Source of the DNA: an uncultured Chitinophagaceae bacterium
GTDB taxonomy: Bacteria; Bacteroidota; Bacteroidia; Chitinophagales; Chitinophagaceae
DNA: 64,000 bases
Reading direction: 5' to 3'
Assembly (NCBI GenBank): GCA_934502905.1
Contig: CAKSVK010000001.1
Span: forward strand, 13,338 to 77,337
Below, piece after piece: positions 18,822 to 28,349 of the stretch. Within the stretch, counting starts at the first letter, position 1; each line of letters opens with the position of its first letter. A program made the position numbers and the translations under genes. A model generated the notes under the pieces. It was given only the letters and a program-made list of their open reading frames with translations. It was not told the origin of the DNA and did no database searches.

Positions 18822-19619
18822 ATGTACAGCAAGCCCCGATTGTTATTAAAATACCTGCGCTATTTTGTTACCGCTGCCAACGGAAAGGGACACGGCATAC
18901 ACTCGCCTTTTGTGTTCGATTTTATCACTAACATTCTAAACGACAGGAATCAATATTATGCTTACAGGGATATAGAGCGGTTGCGGGAGCGGTTATTGGA
19001 AAGCGATGAAACGGTGGATGTGCTGGATCTCGGCGCGGGATCTTCTGTAACTTCCTCCGGCAGCAGAAGGGTAAAAGATATAGCCCGTTATGTGCTGAAG
19101 CCGGGTAAATATGCCCGCCTGCTGTTCCGGATGGTGAATTATTACCAGCCCGCAACGGTTGTGGAGCTGGGAACCTCCCTCGGTATTACTACGGCTTATC
19201 TTGCCGCCGCCAACAAAAACCGGCAGGTGTATACACTGGAAGGAGCGCCTGCTATTGCAACTTTGGCAAAAAGGAATTTTGATTTGCTTCATCTCACCAA
19301 TGTTCACCAGGTAACCGGGAACTTCGATGACACGCTTCAACCGCTGCTGGAAAAAATAAGGAAGGCAGCTTTTGTGTTTGTAGACGGCAACCACCGCAAG
19401 GAGCCTACCGTTCGCTATTTCAACTATCTGTTACCATACATCGGTAACGATTCAATCCTTGTGTTTGACGATATCCACTGGAGCGCCGAAATGGAAGCCG
19501 CCTGGGAGGATATAAAGAAACATCCGGCAGTTACCTGCACGATTGACCTGTTCTTTATCGGTATCGTTTTATTCAGTACAGACTTTAAGGTAAAGCAGGA
19601 TTTTACGATCCGGTTTTAG
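18822..19619 (+). CDS. Class I SAM-dependent methyltransferase
   Basis: The 265-residue protein carries a Rossmann methyltransferase core: TVVELGTSLGITTAYLA (motif I, about residues 115-131), the acidic end of strand 2 in VYTLEGAP, and AFVFVDGNHRKEPTVRYF and DSILVFDDIHWS later. The DGNH and DDIHW stretches resemble O-methyltransferase-like enzymes that bind a metal, but the substrate is unknown. An N-terminal region, RYFVTAANGKGHGIHSPFVFDFI, is typical of this family in Bacteroidota. I place the start at the ATG at 18822; the frame upstream runs into the repeat-like text described separately and shows no family similarity. Confidence 0.82.
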   Translation: MYSKPRLLLKYLRYFVTAANGKGHGIHSPFVFDFITNILNDRNQYYAYRDIERLRERLLESDETVDVLDLGAGSSVTSSGSRRVKDIARYVLKPGKYARLLFRMVNYYQPATVVELGTSLGITTAYLAAANKNRQVYTLEGAPAIATLAKRNFDLLHLTNVHQVTGNFDDTLQPLLEKIRKAAFVFVDGNHRKEPTVRYFNYLLPYIGNDSILVFDDIHWSAEMEAAWEDIKKHPAVTCTIDLFFIGIVLFSTDFKVKQDFTIRF

Positions 19620-19721
19620 CATATTCGTATGTGGATGTTTGGACACACTATTTGATACGGAACTTCGCTCTTTCAGCCCACGCTCCGTTTTTTAGTTGAT
19701 GGGAGTTCCATATACCCGTTT

Positions 19722-20000
19722 TTATTTCCGATCACTATGCCCGAGGTCCTTACCAGGGTTTATAATGTCCCGGATAAGTTGTTTTAGCTCTTTGATTTCG
19801 GGGAACCTGCCATTGGCTTTCCTGTCAAAAACGATGTGTTCGTCAACATAAATGGTGTATTGCCCGCTTGTAGCGGCAGGCTCCAGTAGTACGCCTTTGA
19901 TATCATCGGAGAAGGTGCTGAGCATCTCCTGCGCCATATAAGCAGCCCGCAGCATCCAGCCGCATTTGGGACAGTAGGTTATGGTGATAACAGGCTTCAT
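19722..20000 (-). CDS. SelW/SelT/SelH-family (Rdx) thioredoxin-like protein
   Basis: The 92-residue protein starts MKPVITITYCPKCGWMLRAAYMAQEML, with the redox pair Cys10-Cys13. The rest keeps the family pattern, including the LLEPAATSGQYTIYVDEHIVFDRK strand region and FPEIKELKQLIRDII at the end. Rdx proteins are small cytosolic thioredoxin-fold proteins; the selenocysteine of animal SelW is a cysteine here. The cellular role in bacteria is not established. It appears to be a single gene, 115 bp beyond the end of the ABC-F gene on the same strand. Confidence 0.85.
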   Translation of the reverse strand: MKPVITITYCPKCGWMLRAAYMAQEMLSTFSDDIKGVLLEPAATSGQYTIYVDEHIVFDRKANGRFPEIKELKQLIRDIINPGKDLGHSDRK

Positions 20001-20115
20001 TTTGTTTGGTTTGAAATGTTGGCGATAGAGGCAACGGGAAGATTCGACCGGTTGATTTCCTACTGATTGATCAATTGCTGCATCATTGATGATATAGTGA
20101 GTGTGCCTACATTTC

Positions 20116-22095
20116 TCACATTTTCCTTACTTCCACGTGGGTCTTTTCTTCCAGCTCCATTAATTTCTCAAAAACCTTTTCGTATTCTTTATTTGTGGCG
20201 GACAGTTGCTGTTCTGCTTTTTTATAATTGTTTTCTACTTCCAGGAATTTACTTTTGTCTGAATATATTTCCGGTGCCGCCAGCCGTGTGGCCAATTCAT
20301 TCTTCTTCTGGGTAAGGCTGGTTATCTTTTCCTCCAGTTGCTGCAGTTGCTTTTGCTGGCGCTGGATCTCTTTTTTCAGCTCTTTATCTATCGGAATGCT
20401 GCTTTTGGGTTGCGGAGCTTCCTTTTTAGGTTCCGGCTTGGGTTCAGGGACAGGAGTTGCCTGCTGCTGTTTGGCAACAGTAGCGGCTTCGGCAGCTTTC
20501 CTGGCTTTCCATTCCATCCACTCCTCGTATCCGCCGGCAAAATCTTTTATTTCGTGGTTGTCTATTTCCCAGATGCGGTTGGCGGTTTTGGAAATAAAAT
20601 GCCTGTCGTGACTTACCAGGATGATGCTGCCCTGGTAGCGGTTGAGCGCTTCAATCAGCAGGTCAATGGAGAGCAGGTCCAGGTGGTTGGTCGGCTCATC
20701 GAGTATCAGGAAATTGGCTTTGCTGACTATGGTTTTTGCCAGCGCTACCCTTGCTTTTTCTCCCCCGCTCAATACCCTGATCTTTTTATCTACATCATCG
20801 CCGCTGAACAGGAAGCATCCCAACAGGGTTCTCAGCTCCTGCTCTGTTTTCTGGCTGCCGCTGTTTTTCATCTCTTCCAGCAATGTTTGCTGAATATCCA
20901 GGGCTTCCAGCTGATGCTGGGCGTAAAAGCTTTCGTCCACGTTGTGCCCCCATATCCGTTCGCCTTCAAAGGGTTCTGTTCCGGCTACGATACGCAGCAG
21001 CGTCGATTTTCCCTTGCCGTTGGCGCCGATCAGCGCTATTTTGTCTCCACGGTTTATTTCTGCTCCTGTATGCGCCACAATTTTTATATCGCCAAATTGC
21101 TTGGTTATATTTTTCAGGGTACAAATGATCTTGCCGGGAATTTTATCTACCTGGAAGTTGATTTTTATTTCGGGACGGTCTACGGACACATCTTCTATGC
21201 GTTCCAGCTTATCCAGCCGTTTGAGGGCGCTCTGTGCCTGGGCGGCTTTCGTGGCTTTGGCCCGGAAACGTTCTATAAAACGTTCCTGCTGGCGGATATA
21301 TTCCTGCTGGTTCTCAAATGCCCGTTGCTGCATTTCCAGCCGCATTTCCTTTTCTACTTCGTAGAAGTCGAAATTACCGTTATAGAAATGTAATTGCTGC
21401 TGGTACAGCTCCACGATCTTGGTCACCATGCGGTTCAGGAAATACTTGTCGTGGCTCACGATCACCACGGCACCTTTATAATGCATCAGGTATTTCTCCA
21501 GCCATTCAATGGAGGGAAGATCGAGGTGGTTGGTCGGCTCATCAAGCAAGAGCAGGTCAGGTTGCTGAAGGATCATTTTAGCCAGCAGCACCCGCATTCT
21601 CCAGCCCCCGCTGAATTCCTTATACGGTCGCTGCAGGTCGGCATTGGCAAAGCCGAGCCCCTGCAATACCTCTTCTGTCTGGTGATGGATATTGTAGCCG
21701 CCTAATGTATCCAGCTCATGCAGCTTATCGGCATACTCCTGTACGAGGGCTTCGTTCTCATGCTCTTTTTCCAGCCGGTTGCCCAGGGCTTCTATCTGCT
21801 TTTCCAGCAGCAGGATCTTTTCAAAAGCCCCCAGTGCCACCTGCAATATGGACTCGTTGGTATCAAAGCTCAACAGGTCCTGGTGCAGGTATCCTATGGT
21901 GGTATCCCTGCTTCGCTCTACCGATCCCGCGGACGGCAGGTATTCTCCTACCAGTACTTTCAGCAGGGTCGACTTTCCTGTACCGTTATACCCGATCAGT
22001 CCTATCCTTTCGTTGGGCTGTATATGCCAGGTAACATCTTTTACAATTGTTCTGGCTCCAAACTCAAACGTAACATCCTGAAATCCTGCTAACAT
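20116..22095 (-). CDS. ABC-F family ATPase (ribosome-associated type)
   Basis: Two nucleotide-binding domains lie in one 659-residue chain without membrane segments. The first has Walker A GYNGTGKST (about residue 35), signature FSGGWRMRVLLAKM and Walker B LLLLDEPTNHLDLPS. The second has GANGKGKST, LSGGEKARVALAKT and FLILDEPTNHLDLLS. A charged linker (QQEYIRQQERFIERFRAKA) separates them, and residues about 540-659 are a proline-broken, Lys/Glu-rich coiled coil, as in Uup/YheS-like proteins. ABC-F proteins act on ribosomes in translation or antibiotic resistance; which applies here is not visible. It starts 17 bp after the DUF2723 gene, so it is very likely the second gene of that operon. Confidence 0.92.
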   Translation of the reverse strand: MLAGFQDVTFEFGARTIVKDVTWHIQPNERIGLIGYNGTGKSTLLKVLVGEYLPSAGSVERSRDTTIGYLHQDLLSFDTNESILQVALGAFEKILLLEKQIEALGNRLEKEHENEALVQEYADKLHELDTLGGYNIHHQTEEVLQGLGFANADLQRPYKEFSGGWRMRVLLAKMILQQPDLLLLDEPTNHLDLPSIEWLEKYLMHYKGAVVIVSHDKYFLNRMVTKIVELYQQQLHFYNGNFDFYEVEKEMRLEMQQRAFENQQEYIRQQERFIERFRAKATKAAQAQSALKRLDKLERIEDVSVDRPEIKINFQVDKIPGKIICTLKNITKQFGDIKIVAHTGAEINRGDKIALIGANGKGKSTLLRIVAGTEPFEGERIWGHNVDESFYAQHQLEALDIQQTLLEEMKNSGSQKTEQELRTLLGCFLFSGDDVDKKIRVLSGGEKARVALAKTIVSKANFLILDEPTNHLDLLSIDLLIEALNRYQGSIILVSHDRHFISKTANRIWEIDNHEIKDFAGGYEEWMEWKARKAAEAATVAKQQQATPVPEPKPEPKKEAPQPKSSIPIDKELKKEIQRQQKQLQQLEEKITSLTQKKNELATRLAAPEIYSDKSKFLEVENNYKKAEQQLSATNKEYEKVFEKLMELEEKTHVEVRKM

Positions 22096-22112
22096 AACTC
22101 ATCCTTTCTTTT

Positions 22113-25100
22113 TTAATTCGCTGAATCCGGTTGGTTAGCTGAATCGGGACTCGTCGTGATGATAGTCGCCGGCGTTTCCGATCCGGCGCCTGCTTCAGGC
22201 TTATATTGCGCTTCCAGCATACCAAGGTAGCTCTGCACCCGGAAGGTTTGATCGATCTCGCTGTACAGTCCACGCTGCTTGTTACTCAATGCATCAATAT
22301 TTTGCTGTTGAATATGCTGCATCAATTCTGCTACAGACATATTTCCTAAAGCTGCGTAATAATTTAATTGTTGTGTAACGTCCTTTTTGATCGCATCCAG
22401 TATCTTATCCCCCATGTCGTTGTCTTCGGCTTTATAGGCAGCCTGCATCATCGATATGCTGGTGATGTTGTGCTGGTTGCTCCTGCTGACCATACCATAC
22501 GGCATGTTTCTGGGATCCATTCCCTTGTCACATTTCTCCAGCAGCTTGCGGGCCTCTTCCTTGCGCCCTGCATCTGCCAGACTTTCGGCTGCTGATGCAT
22601 AAGCCTGCCTGATGGTCAGCAGGTGCCTTCGGTTCTCTTCATCAAAGTAAACGCCCGGTGTCTGAGCATTCCCAAACCTGAAAGCATCCCCTATCATGTT
22701 ATTGAATGCAATATCATTGTTCACATTATCTCCCTGTGTCGGCTGAGAAGGAACCAGGCGATAGCTTAGTCCTTCAGCCCGCAGGTAAGCGCCAAAACCA
22801 AGCTGATTGAATGGTGAGGTGAAATAGATAGGACGTTTCCATTTGTTGGCGGCAATCACATTCAATACCGCCAGATCGTTTTTCATCAGCACGGTTTTAT
22901 TCTGCGGAAGATCAAAACGCATTTCGCTCAAAACGATATCCTTATCGGAAACGGTACCATTGGATCTTACAAGAGTGGTATCTACCTGCACGCTGAACTT
23001 CCGGGTGGGGAAGGTATTGTAGATATTATCCGGCCCATAGTTGACCATGTTGGCCGGGTCATCGCTTCCTATAATTTTGGTCAGCACTTCATCCAGGAAG
23101 ATATATTGATTCTGCGGAATGCCAGGTTTGGCTTCGAAGTAAACCACGTTCCTTTTGTCCCCTTCGGTTTTCTCCGGTCCCCATAACAGATCGATCGGGT
23201 CACTATCGTTCACTTTGTAATGCAATTGGTTGATATACCAGTCTATACCCAGCAGGCTGTAGTTCACCACTCTCACATCTCTACGGATACCTTCCACTTC
23301 CTGCGCATACCACAGCGGGTAAGTATCGTTGTCGCCGAAGCTGAATAATATGGCATTAGGGGCGCAGCTTTCCAGGTAGTCGCGTGCCAGGTCGGGCGCC
23401 AGCATTTTCTTACTTCTGTCATGGTCGTCCCAACCCTGGAAGCCCATGATAACGGGAACGGCCAAGGTGCATATTGTTGCAGCGGCCAGCCCCGATAATC
23501 CGGGGCTTAGTATTTTCTGGAACCATTCTTTTACCATCATCACACCCAATCCTATCCAGATAGCAAATGCATAATAGGATCCTGCATAGGCATAGTCACG
23601 TTCGCGTGGCTGCGGACCGGCGGCATTCAGGTAAAATACGATAGCGAACCCGGTAAAGAAGAACAACAGGAAACTCACCAGGAAGTCCTGTTGATCCCGT
23701 TTGTACTGGTACCACATGCCGATCAGCCCTAAAATGAGGGGCAGCGCAAAGAAGGTGTTATGTGCTTTGTTCTTCTTTATGCTGTCGGGTATTTTATTCT
23801 GGTCGCCGAGAAATATATTGTCAATGAAAGAAATTCCCGTCAGGGTATTTCCGTCCCTGACGCTTCCCAATCCCTGGAGATCATTTTGCTTCCCTACGAA
23901 GTTCCAGCCGAAGTAACGCAGGTACATCCATCCGATCTGGTATCCGAACGCCCAGCGTATGTTATCGAGGTAGGTCGGTTTTTCACCCTGGTCGAGGCCC
24001 AGCCAGCTACGGTAATAATCTGCCCTTCCCATTTCATTGCTGCCGTCCCATATACGGGGCAGGAACATCATATCTTCGGATTCATACTGGAATTCGAACT
24101 CTTTTCCGATTGTAATGTATTTGTCTTTTCCTTTTTGCCAACGATAGCCTTTGTCTATTATATCGGGCGTACCATTTGAATTCCTTTTGATCTCTGCGGC
24201 GAAAGTTTGCCCGTATATCAGCGGAAAATCACCATACTGCTCACGACCCAGATAACCCACAAGTGACATGGGATTATCCACGTTATACATATCTACGGCA
24301 GGATTAGCGGCAGACCTGATCATTGTGGTGAGGTAGCTGGAGTATCCTATCAGCATGAACGCAAAACACCATAATCCCATCCGCAGGTAATACAATATCT
24401 TTTGCTTATAGCTGTAAGCACCGTACACTGCCAGGATGGTTCCGGCAACAAACAGCAGGAATGTGAATACGGAAGAGATAAAGGGGAACGCGAAAAGGAA
24501 GATGAACGCTCCCAGCCAGATGGCAAATGCGGTAAAGTTATTAATGAGCTTATCTGCCTTGCGTATGCCTATTATGATCACCAGCGCCAGTAATATAAAA
24601 TAGGTAGTAAAGCCTGAGAAGAATGGTAACCCCAGTCCGTTCACAAACCAGCGGTCGAATATACCTGAACCTTTGATGGTGTACTGAATAACGAATTTCT
24701 GTGTAAAGCCTGTAATGATACAGCCGATGATAAATGCCCAGAAAATACCCCATTTCGTGGTTTTATAACGGCGGAAATAGTAAACCATTACAATGGCCGG
24801 TATGGTCAGCAGGTTAAGGAGGTGAATACCGATAGACAATCCGATCACGAAGAATATCAGCACGATCCACCTGTCTGCACCAGGCTCGTCTGCTGCATGC
24901 TCCCATTTTAATATCATCCAGAATACCAGCGCTGTCAGGAAAGAAGAAGCTGCATATACTTCACCTTCTACCGCGCTATACCAAATGGAGTCAGCGAAAG
25001 TGCAGGCAAGTCCGCCCACCACACCGGCTGCCATGATGGTAAAGATCTGCTCTCCTGTCAGCTCTTTACCGGCTTTCTGGTATATCTTCCTGGCAAAGTG

Positions 25101-25394
25101 GGTGATCGTCCAGAAAAGGAACAGCACCGTGAAACCGCTGCACAAAGCGCTCATCACGTTCACAGCCTTGGCGGCTGACATAGGATCATCTCCAAATAAT
25201 ATAATAAATATTCTACCCAGGATGACAAAAAGCGGGGCTCCCGGAGGATGCGGAACCTGGAGCTTGAAACAACTGCTCACGAACTCACCGCAGTCCCATA
25301 AACTGCCGCCATATTCGGCTGTAAGCAAATAAACGGCTGAGGCAAGCGCAAAAACAACCCACCCGGTAATGTTGTTGATCTTAATGAAGTTCAT
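22113..25394 (-). CDS. DUF2723 (TMEM260-like) multi-pass membrane protein
   Basis: The 1093-residue protein has ten or more membrane helices in the first half and near the middle, then a long soluble C-terminus with helical repeats. The first periplasmic loop contains YGGSLWDCGEFVSSCFKLQ, the acidic WDxGEF motif that marks DUF2723 and resembles the catalytic loop of GT-C glycosyltransferases. A second family hallmark is LFSFGDNDTYPLWYAQEVEGIRRDV. The human relative TMEM260 is a protein O-mannosyltransferase, so a glycosyltransferase role is plausible, but sugar and acceptor are unknown. The C-terminal end is rich in Thr, Ser, Pro and Ala. A close-to-perfect promoter lies 30 bp upstream, and the ABC-F gene follows after 17 bp. 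Confidence 0.88.
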   Translation of the reverse strand: MNFIKINNITGWVVFALASAVYLLTAEYGGSLWDCGEFVSSCFKLQVPHPPGAPLFVILGRIFIILFGDDPMSAAKAVNVMSALCSGFTVLFLFWTITHFARKIYQKAGKELTGEQIFTIMAAGVVGGLACTFADSIWYSAVEGEVYAASSFLTALVFWMILKWEHAADEPGADRWIVLIFFVIGLSIGIHLLNLLTIPAIVMVYYFRRYKTTKWGIFWAFIIGCIITGFTQKFVIQYTIKGSGIFDRWFVNGLGLPFFSGFTTYFILLALVIIIGIRKADKLINNFTAFAIWLGAFIFLFAFPFISSVFTFLLFVAGTILAVYGAYSYKQKILYYLRMGLWCFAFMLIGYSSYLTTMIRSAANPAVDMYNVDNPMSLVGYLGREQYGDFPLIYGQTFAAEIKRNSNGTPDIIDKGYRWQKGKDKYITIGKEFEFQYESEDMMFLPRIWDGSNEMGRADYYRSWLGLDQGEKPTYLDNIRWAFGYQIGWMYLRYFGWNFVGKQNDLQGLGSVRDGNTLTGISFIDNIFLGDQNKIPDSIKKNKAHNTFFALPLILGLIGMWYQYKRDQQDFLVSFLLFFFTGFAIVFYLNAAGPQPRERDYAYAGSYYAFAIWIGLGVMMVKEWFQKILSPGLSGLAAATICTLAVPVIMGFQGWDDHDRSKKMLAPDLARDYLESCAPNAILFSFGDNDTYPLWYAQEVEGIRRDVRVVNYSLLGIDWYINQLHYKVNDSDPIDLLWGPEKTEGDKRNVVYFEAKPGIPQNQYIFLDEVLTKIIGSDDPANMVNYGPDNIYNTFPTRKFSVQVDTTLVRSNGTVSDKDIVLSEMRFDLPQNKTVLMKNDLAVLNVIAANKWKRPIYFTSPFNQLGFGAYLRAEGLSYRLVPSQPTQGDNVNNDIAFNNMIGDAFRFGNAQTPGVYFDEENRRHLLTIRQAYASAAESLADAGRKEEARKLLEKCDKGMDPRNMPYGMVSRSNQHNITSISMMQAAYKAEDNDMGDKILDAIKKDVTQQLNYYAALGNMSVAELMQHIQQQNIDALSNKQRGLYSEIDQTFRVQSYLGMLEAQYKPEAGAGSETPATIITTSPDSANQPDSAN

Positions 25395-25423
25395 ATTATT
25401 CGGTAAAATATTTATAAGATTGG

Positions 25424-25454
25424 CAAACCTACAGGAAATTTGATAAGCTACAAA
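25424..25454 (-). promoter_or_regulatory. Near-perfect promoter of the DUF2723-ABC-F operon
   Basis: Read on the minus strand, TTTG (25454-25451) and TAGGTTTG (25431-25424) match both consensus boxes with a 19-nt spacer. The -7 box ends 29 bp before the ATG at 25394. Confidence 0.75.
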
Positions 25455-25614
25455 ACCGCGGGGGCTATTTCTGTACCCGCCTGCAATGGCAAAGAAAGGG
25501 GAGGAAAGAGGGATGGGGCGAATTTTGGTGATATTATATTAATATTAACAGGTGGAGGCATGATAGTTGGCTTTATGAGGGTGTCTACCTTAACTTAGTA
25601 AACCCAAAAATTGA

Positions 25615-26076
25615 ATGAGCATGAAAAAAAATCTATTTAAAACCCTGCTTGCTTTTGCCATGGTGATCGCATATGGAACTGTTTCGGCACAGGAGAACCC
25701 TGTTGACCCTGCATTGATCTCAAAGGATCAAAAGGAGATCGTGAAGTTGCAGGCAAAATTGCTGGAAGACAGGGAAAAGTTATCCGAATTATATAAAAGC
25801 AAGGAAAAGTACCTGTCCGAAAAAGATAAAAAGCAGGCAGATGCACAGTCCGCTGCGGATAAAAACGAGCAGATGGCAAAAAGGCTGAGCAACGATACGG
25901 AGAGTAAAAAGAGAGCAAGAAGCGCAAAGAAAGCCGCCAATAGCGCTTCATCAGAAGCCAAAGCAGCCAGGAAAGCCGCTTCCAGGGTAGATAAAAATGC
26001 GAAAGAGATTGAAAGGCTGGAAAAGCAGATTGAGAAAAATGAAAAAAAGCTGGAGAGGCTGCAGCAAAAAGTTTAG
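25615..26076 (+). CDS. Secreted Lys/Ala/Glu-rich coiled-coil protein of unknown function
   Basis: A 153-residue protein with a signal peptide (MKKNLFKTLLAFAMVIAYG, cleavage likely after VSAQ). The rest is almost entirely charged helix: QKEIVKLQAKLLEDREKLSELY, an Ala/Lys/Ser-rich middle (SAKKAANSASSEAKAARKAAS) and a Leu-heptad end, ERLEKQIEKNEKKLERLQQ. It should form a periplasmic coiled coil. No family is recognised. A TTG (25567-25569) and TAACTTAG (25591-25598) 21 nt apart form a possible weak promoter, and a strong hairpin follows the stop, so the gene is probably its own unit. A second ATG two codons in (25621) could also be the start. Confidence 0.75.
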   Translation: MSMKKNLFKTLLAFAMVIAYGTVSAQENPVDPALISKDQKEIVKLQAKLLEDREKLSELYKSKEKYLSEKDKKQADAQSAADKNEQMAKRLSNDTESKKRARSAKKAANSASSEAKAARKAASRVDKNAKEIERLEKQIEKNEKKLERLQQKV

Positions 26077-26107
26077 CCGGTTTAAGAAAATATATCCTCC
26101 AGGGTTC

Positions 26108-26146
26108 AACAGAGGCGGTACCTGATATTCAGGCACCGCCTCTGTT
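26108..26146 (+). terminator. Strong hairpin (probable terminator) after the coiled-coil gene
   Basis: AACAGAGGCGGT (26108-26119) is the exact complement of ACCGCCTCTGTT (26135-26146). The loop itself can pair through CCTG and CAGG. AT-rich sequence rather than a pure T-run follows. Confidence 0.7.
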
Positions 26147-26244
26147 AATTATTATATGTGGGGATAAGCGTACATTCCTCCCATTAGAATAATAATGATT
26201 CGTTATCAATTCTATTAAAATGTCATCAATGATAAGTGGTTTGC

Positions 26245-26420
26245 GGGGACACAAACGGCCCATGCCACGGTCAGTGTCCCCACTATAGGCATCAACTTAG
26301 GCAAGCAGTCCATCTTTCCGGCACGTGGAGACACGTACCAGGGCGGTCGCCCCGGCACGTGTCTCCACGTGCCATCGCAAGAAATTCTTCTTAAATTGAC
26401 GGTTAGTGTCCCCACTGACC
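26245..26420. repeat. Intergenic hairpin array, locus B
   Basis: Several members of the GTG-RRRA-CAC hairpin family lie in 176 bp. GGCACGTG (26320-26327) pairs with CACGTACC (26332-26339) around GAGA, with one mismatch. GGCACGTG (26354-26361) pairs perfectly with CACGTGCC (26366-26373) around TCTC. Together they form one 54-bp inverted repeat centred on GGGCGGTCGCCC. GGTTAGTG (26401-26408) pairs with CACTGACC (26413-26420) around TCCC, with one G-T pair. AGTG-TCCC-CACT occurs at 26273-26284. GGGGACAC (26245-26252) complements GTGTCCCC (26274-26281). The flanks up to 26646 (226 bp) show no gene. Confidence 0.75.
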
Positions 26421-26646
26421 TAAAAAATGATTTTGAACCTGTTCATTATGATCCCCTTGCTTCAAAAAACACCAGGAAGTTTAGAGGTAAAAGGAAGACC
26501 GCATTTTTATAAGCCAAATCAATATTTCGTCGTGCTGCGGCTTTTGATACTAACTATGCCATATTACTGTAAATATTCACGGTGCGCGATGCACCTCTCT
26601 GCAGATCGTTGATTCTTGGCATCTCACCCCGCATGTATCGGCAGCA

Positions 26647-28227
26647 TTATTTGACCCTGTTGCGCGTGGGGGCAAGCCCACTTCTGCGGCTGGACATATA
26701 TTTTTCCTGGATCACTTTGCTGAGTGATTTTTCGTATACCTTGCTTTCTACCCAGGAGATGATATCGAGGTAGGCAAATGCACGCGTTTCGAAGCGGTTT
26801 TTTTCCAGGTGTTTTATCTTGTCTAAAAATTTCTCCAGCTCGGGCTTTAGCTGCCGCGGGGAAAGGCTGAAGGAACGGCGGAGAAAACGGAACATTTCTT
26901 CTTCCACAACGGTCAGGTTTTTCAGCTTTGCCATGAACCGGTAAACAGATTTGATGAGCGACTCCATTAAATCGTAATTGCCCAGCTCGTAATGTGCCAG
27001 CAGGTTCATCAGCCGCGCATAACTTTGCAGGTCGTTGCGCAGGTCTAAGGGGCCGTTGATGATCTTCAGCAGGTAGTCGATCGACTTTTCATATTTCCCT
27101 GCACCAAAATACAGGGTGGCAAACTTATAATTGAATACCAGGATCCTGTGTTTGTCCACGTACAGCTCATATTCCTGCAGCTTTGCCTCTATCTCCGGTA
27201 CCAGTTTCAGCCCTTCCTGGAAGGTTCCTGTCATCAGGTGCCAGTTAATGCGGGCCACATTGATATATATCGAAGTATGTGTTTTGAAATTGTCGTGGTG
27301 CTGTGCTATGGGTGACTGGTAAAATTCTTCAAACTTTTTTAATGTTCCCTGGAACTTCCGGTAGTTCCGCAGGTCAAAATGCGCATTCAGCAGGTTGTGC
27401 ATGCCTTTCACATAGTGCCCCGTTTCTACCGCTACCATCGTGGGGTGCTCATCAAAAAGAGCCATCCATTTTTCGCTGTAGCGGTAATACATCAGGAAAT
27501 CCTGCCTGATAAAGGCGTACCAGCAGTAGCTCTGGCACAGATACAGGTTTTCGTAGAACCCGTTGATGGCAGCCGTGTCCCTGGGAATATTGCTTTTAAA
27601 AAAAGATTTGATGTCGGCTTCATCTGCTTCATTCCTGGCATGTCCGTACTGTACATACCAGCGGTATAATAAAAGGGCCAGGTTGGACAGGCGTGTAACC
27701 CGGTCGATGTGTGCGCTGATGTCCAGCGCTTCCACGGAAAGCTGTTCTGTTTTTTCCAGGCTGCTCCGGGTGATATGTAGGGTCTCTATTTTCTTTTCCA
27801 GGGAAATAACCTGTGCCAGGAAGTTGAATTTCTGATTTGCTTTCGCGAGGTCCTTTGCCTTCTCAAGGATTTTCAGGCTTTGATGCTTTAGTCCCTTGTT
27901 ATAAAGCAGCCTGGCATGATCCAGGTGTTCACTGAGCTGAAGATCTGTATTGTCGCCCGTTCGTAAAAGGCGCAGGCTCGATAACAATTGCTTGTAAAGA
28001 TGTGTCTTCAGGTTGGCCAGCTGCGGCTTGGTGACCCCCTTCAGTTTTTTCAGCAAATGTTTTTCATCGTATTCGGTCAATTTATCCAGCGCATCAAATA
28101 ACTGTATGATTTTCAGATCTTCCTTGCCGGAGCTTCTTTTTATATACAGTTTAAAATGCCTTTTTTCGGATTTTTCCAATGACCGGACCAACTGAAATAA
28201 TGCATCTGTAAAACTGTTGGCCGTCAT
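26647..28227 (-). CDS. Helical-repeat (TPR-like) protein of unknown function
   Basis: The 526-residue protein is soluble, without signal peptide or membrane helix, and made almost wholly of amphipathic helices. Pairs such as EHLDHARLLYNKGLKHQSLKILEKAKDLAK and FATLYFGAGKYEKSIDYLLKIIN have the spacing and small/aromatic pattern of TPR units, so it is probably a protein-protein interaction scaffold. The N-terminus, FTDALFQLVRSLEKSEKRHFKLYI, occurs in a group of conserved hypothetical Bacteroidota proteins. No enzymatic motif is seen. The last residues (SSRRSGLAPTRNRVK) are basic and unstructured. The neighbours, a hairpin array and a candidate small RNA, do not suggest a role. Confidence 0.75.
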   Translation of the reverse strand: MTANSFTDALFQLVRSLEKSEKRHFKLYIKRSSGKEDLKIIQLFDALDKLTEYDEKHLLKKLKGVTKPQLANLKTHLYKQLLSSLRLLRTGDNTDLQLSEHLDHARLLYNKGLKHQSLKILEKAKDLAKANQKFNFLAQVISLEKKIETLHITRSSLEKTEQLSVEALDISAHIDRVTRLSNLALLLYRWYVQYGHARNEADEADIKSFFKSNIPRDTAAINGFYENLYLCQSYCWYAFIRQDFLMYYRYSEKWMALFDEHPTMVAVETGHYVKGMHNLLNAHFDLRNYRKFQGTLKKFEEFYQSPIAQHHDNFKTHTSIYINVARINWHLMTGTFQEGLKLVPEIEAKLQEYELYVDKHRILVFNYKFATLYFGAGKYEKSIDYLLKIINGPLDLRNDLQSYARLMNLLAHYELGNYDLMESLIKSVYRFMAKLKNLTVVEEEMFRFLRRSFSLSPRQLKPELEKFLDKIKHLEKNRFETRAFAYLDIISWVESKVYEKSLSKVIQEKYMSSRRSGLAPTRNRVK

Positions 28228-28312
28228 AATATTTTTCTTCTAAAACTCAATTCCATAAAGGATTTTAAGAAATCGTTCCGGTTTTGACATGATAAAATTA
28301 CAAACAACTTGA

Positions 28313-28344
28313 TTTCTGCACAATAAAAAGCCGTATTACTTTTG
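28313..28344 (+). promoter_or_regulatory. Candidate promoter of a short transcript upstream of ddl
   Basis: TTTC (28313-28316) and TACTTTTG (28337-28344) are separated by 20 nt; the -7 box fits TAnnTTTG exactly. No open reading frame of note follows before the terminator at 28469-28499. Confidence 0.5.
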
Positions 28345-28349
28345 TGTCA

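Noticed and set aside
20338-21393. A 351-codon open frame on the plus strand
   Set aside because: It lies fully antisense to the ABC-F ATPase gene, whose motifs are complete; the aromatic-rich translation is typical of a shadow frame.
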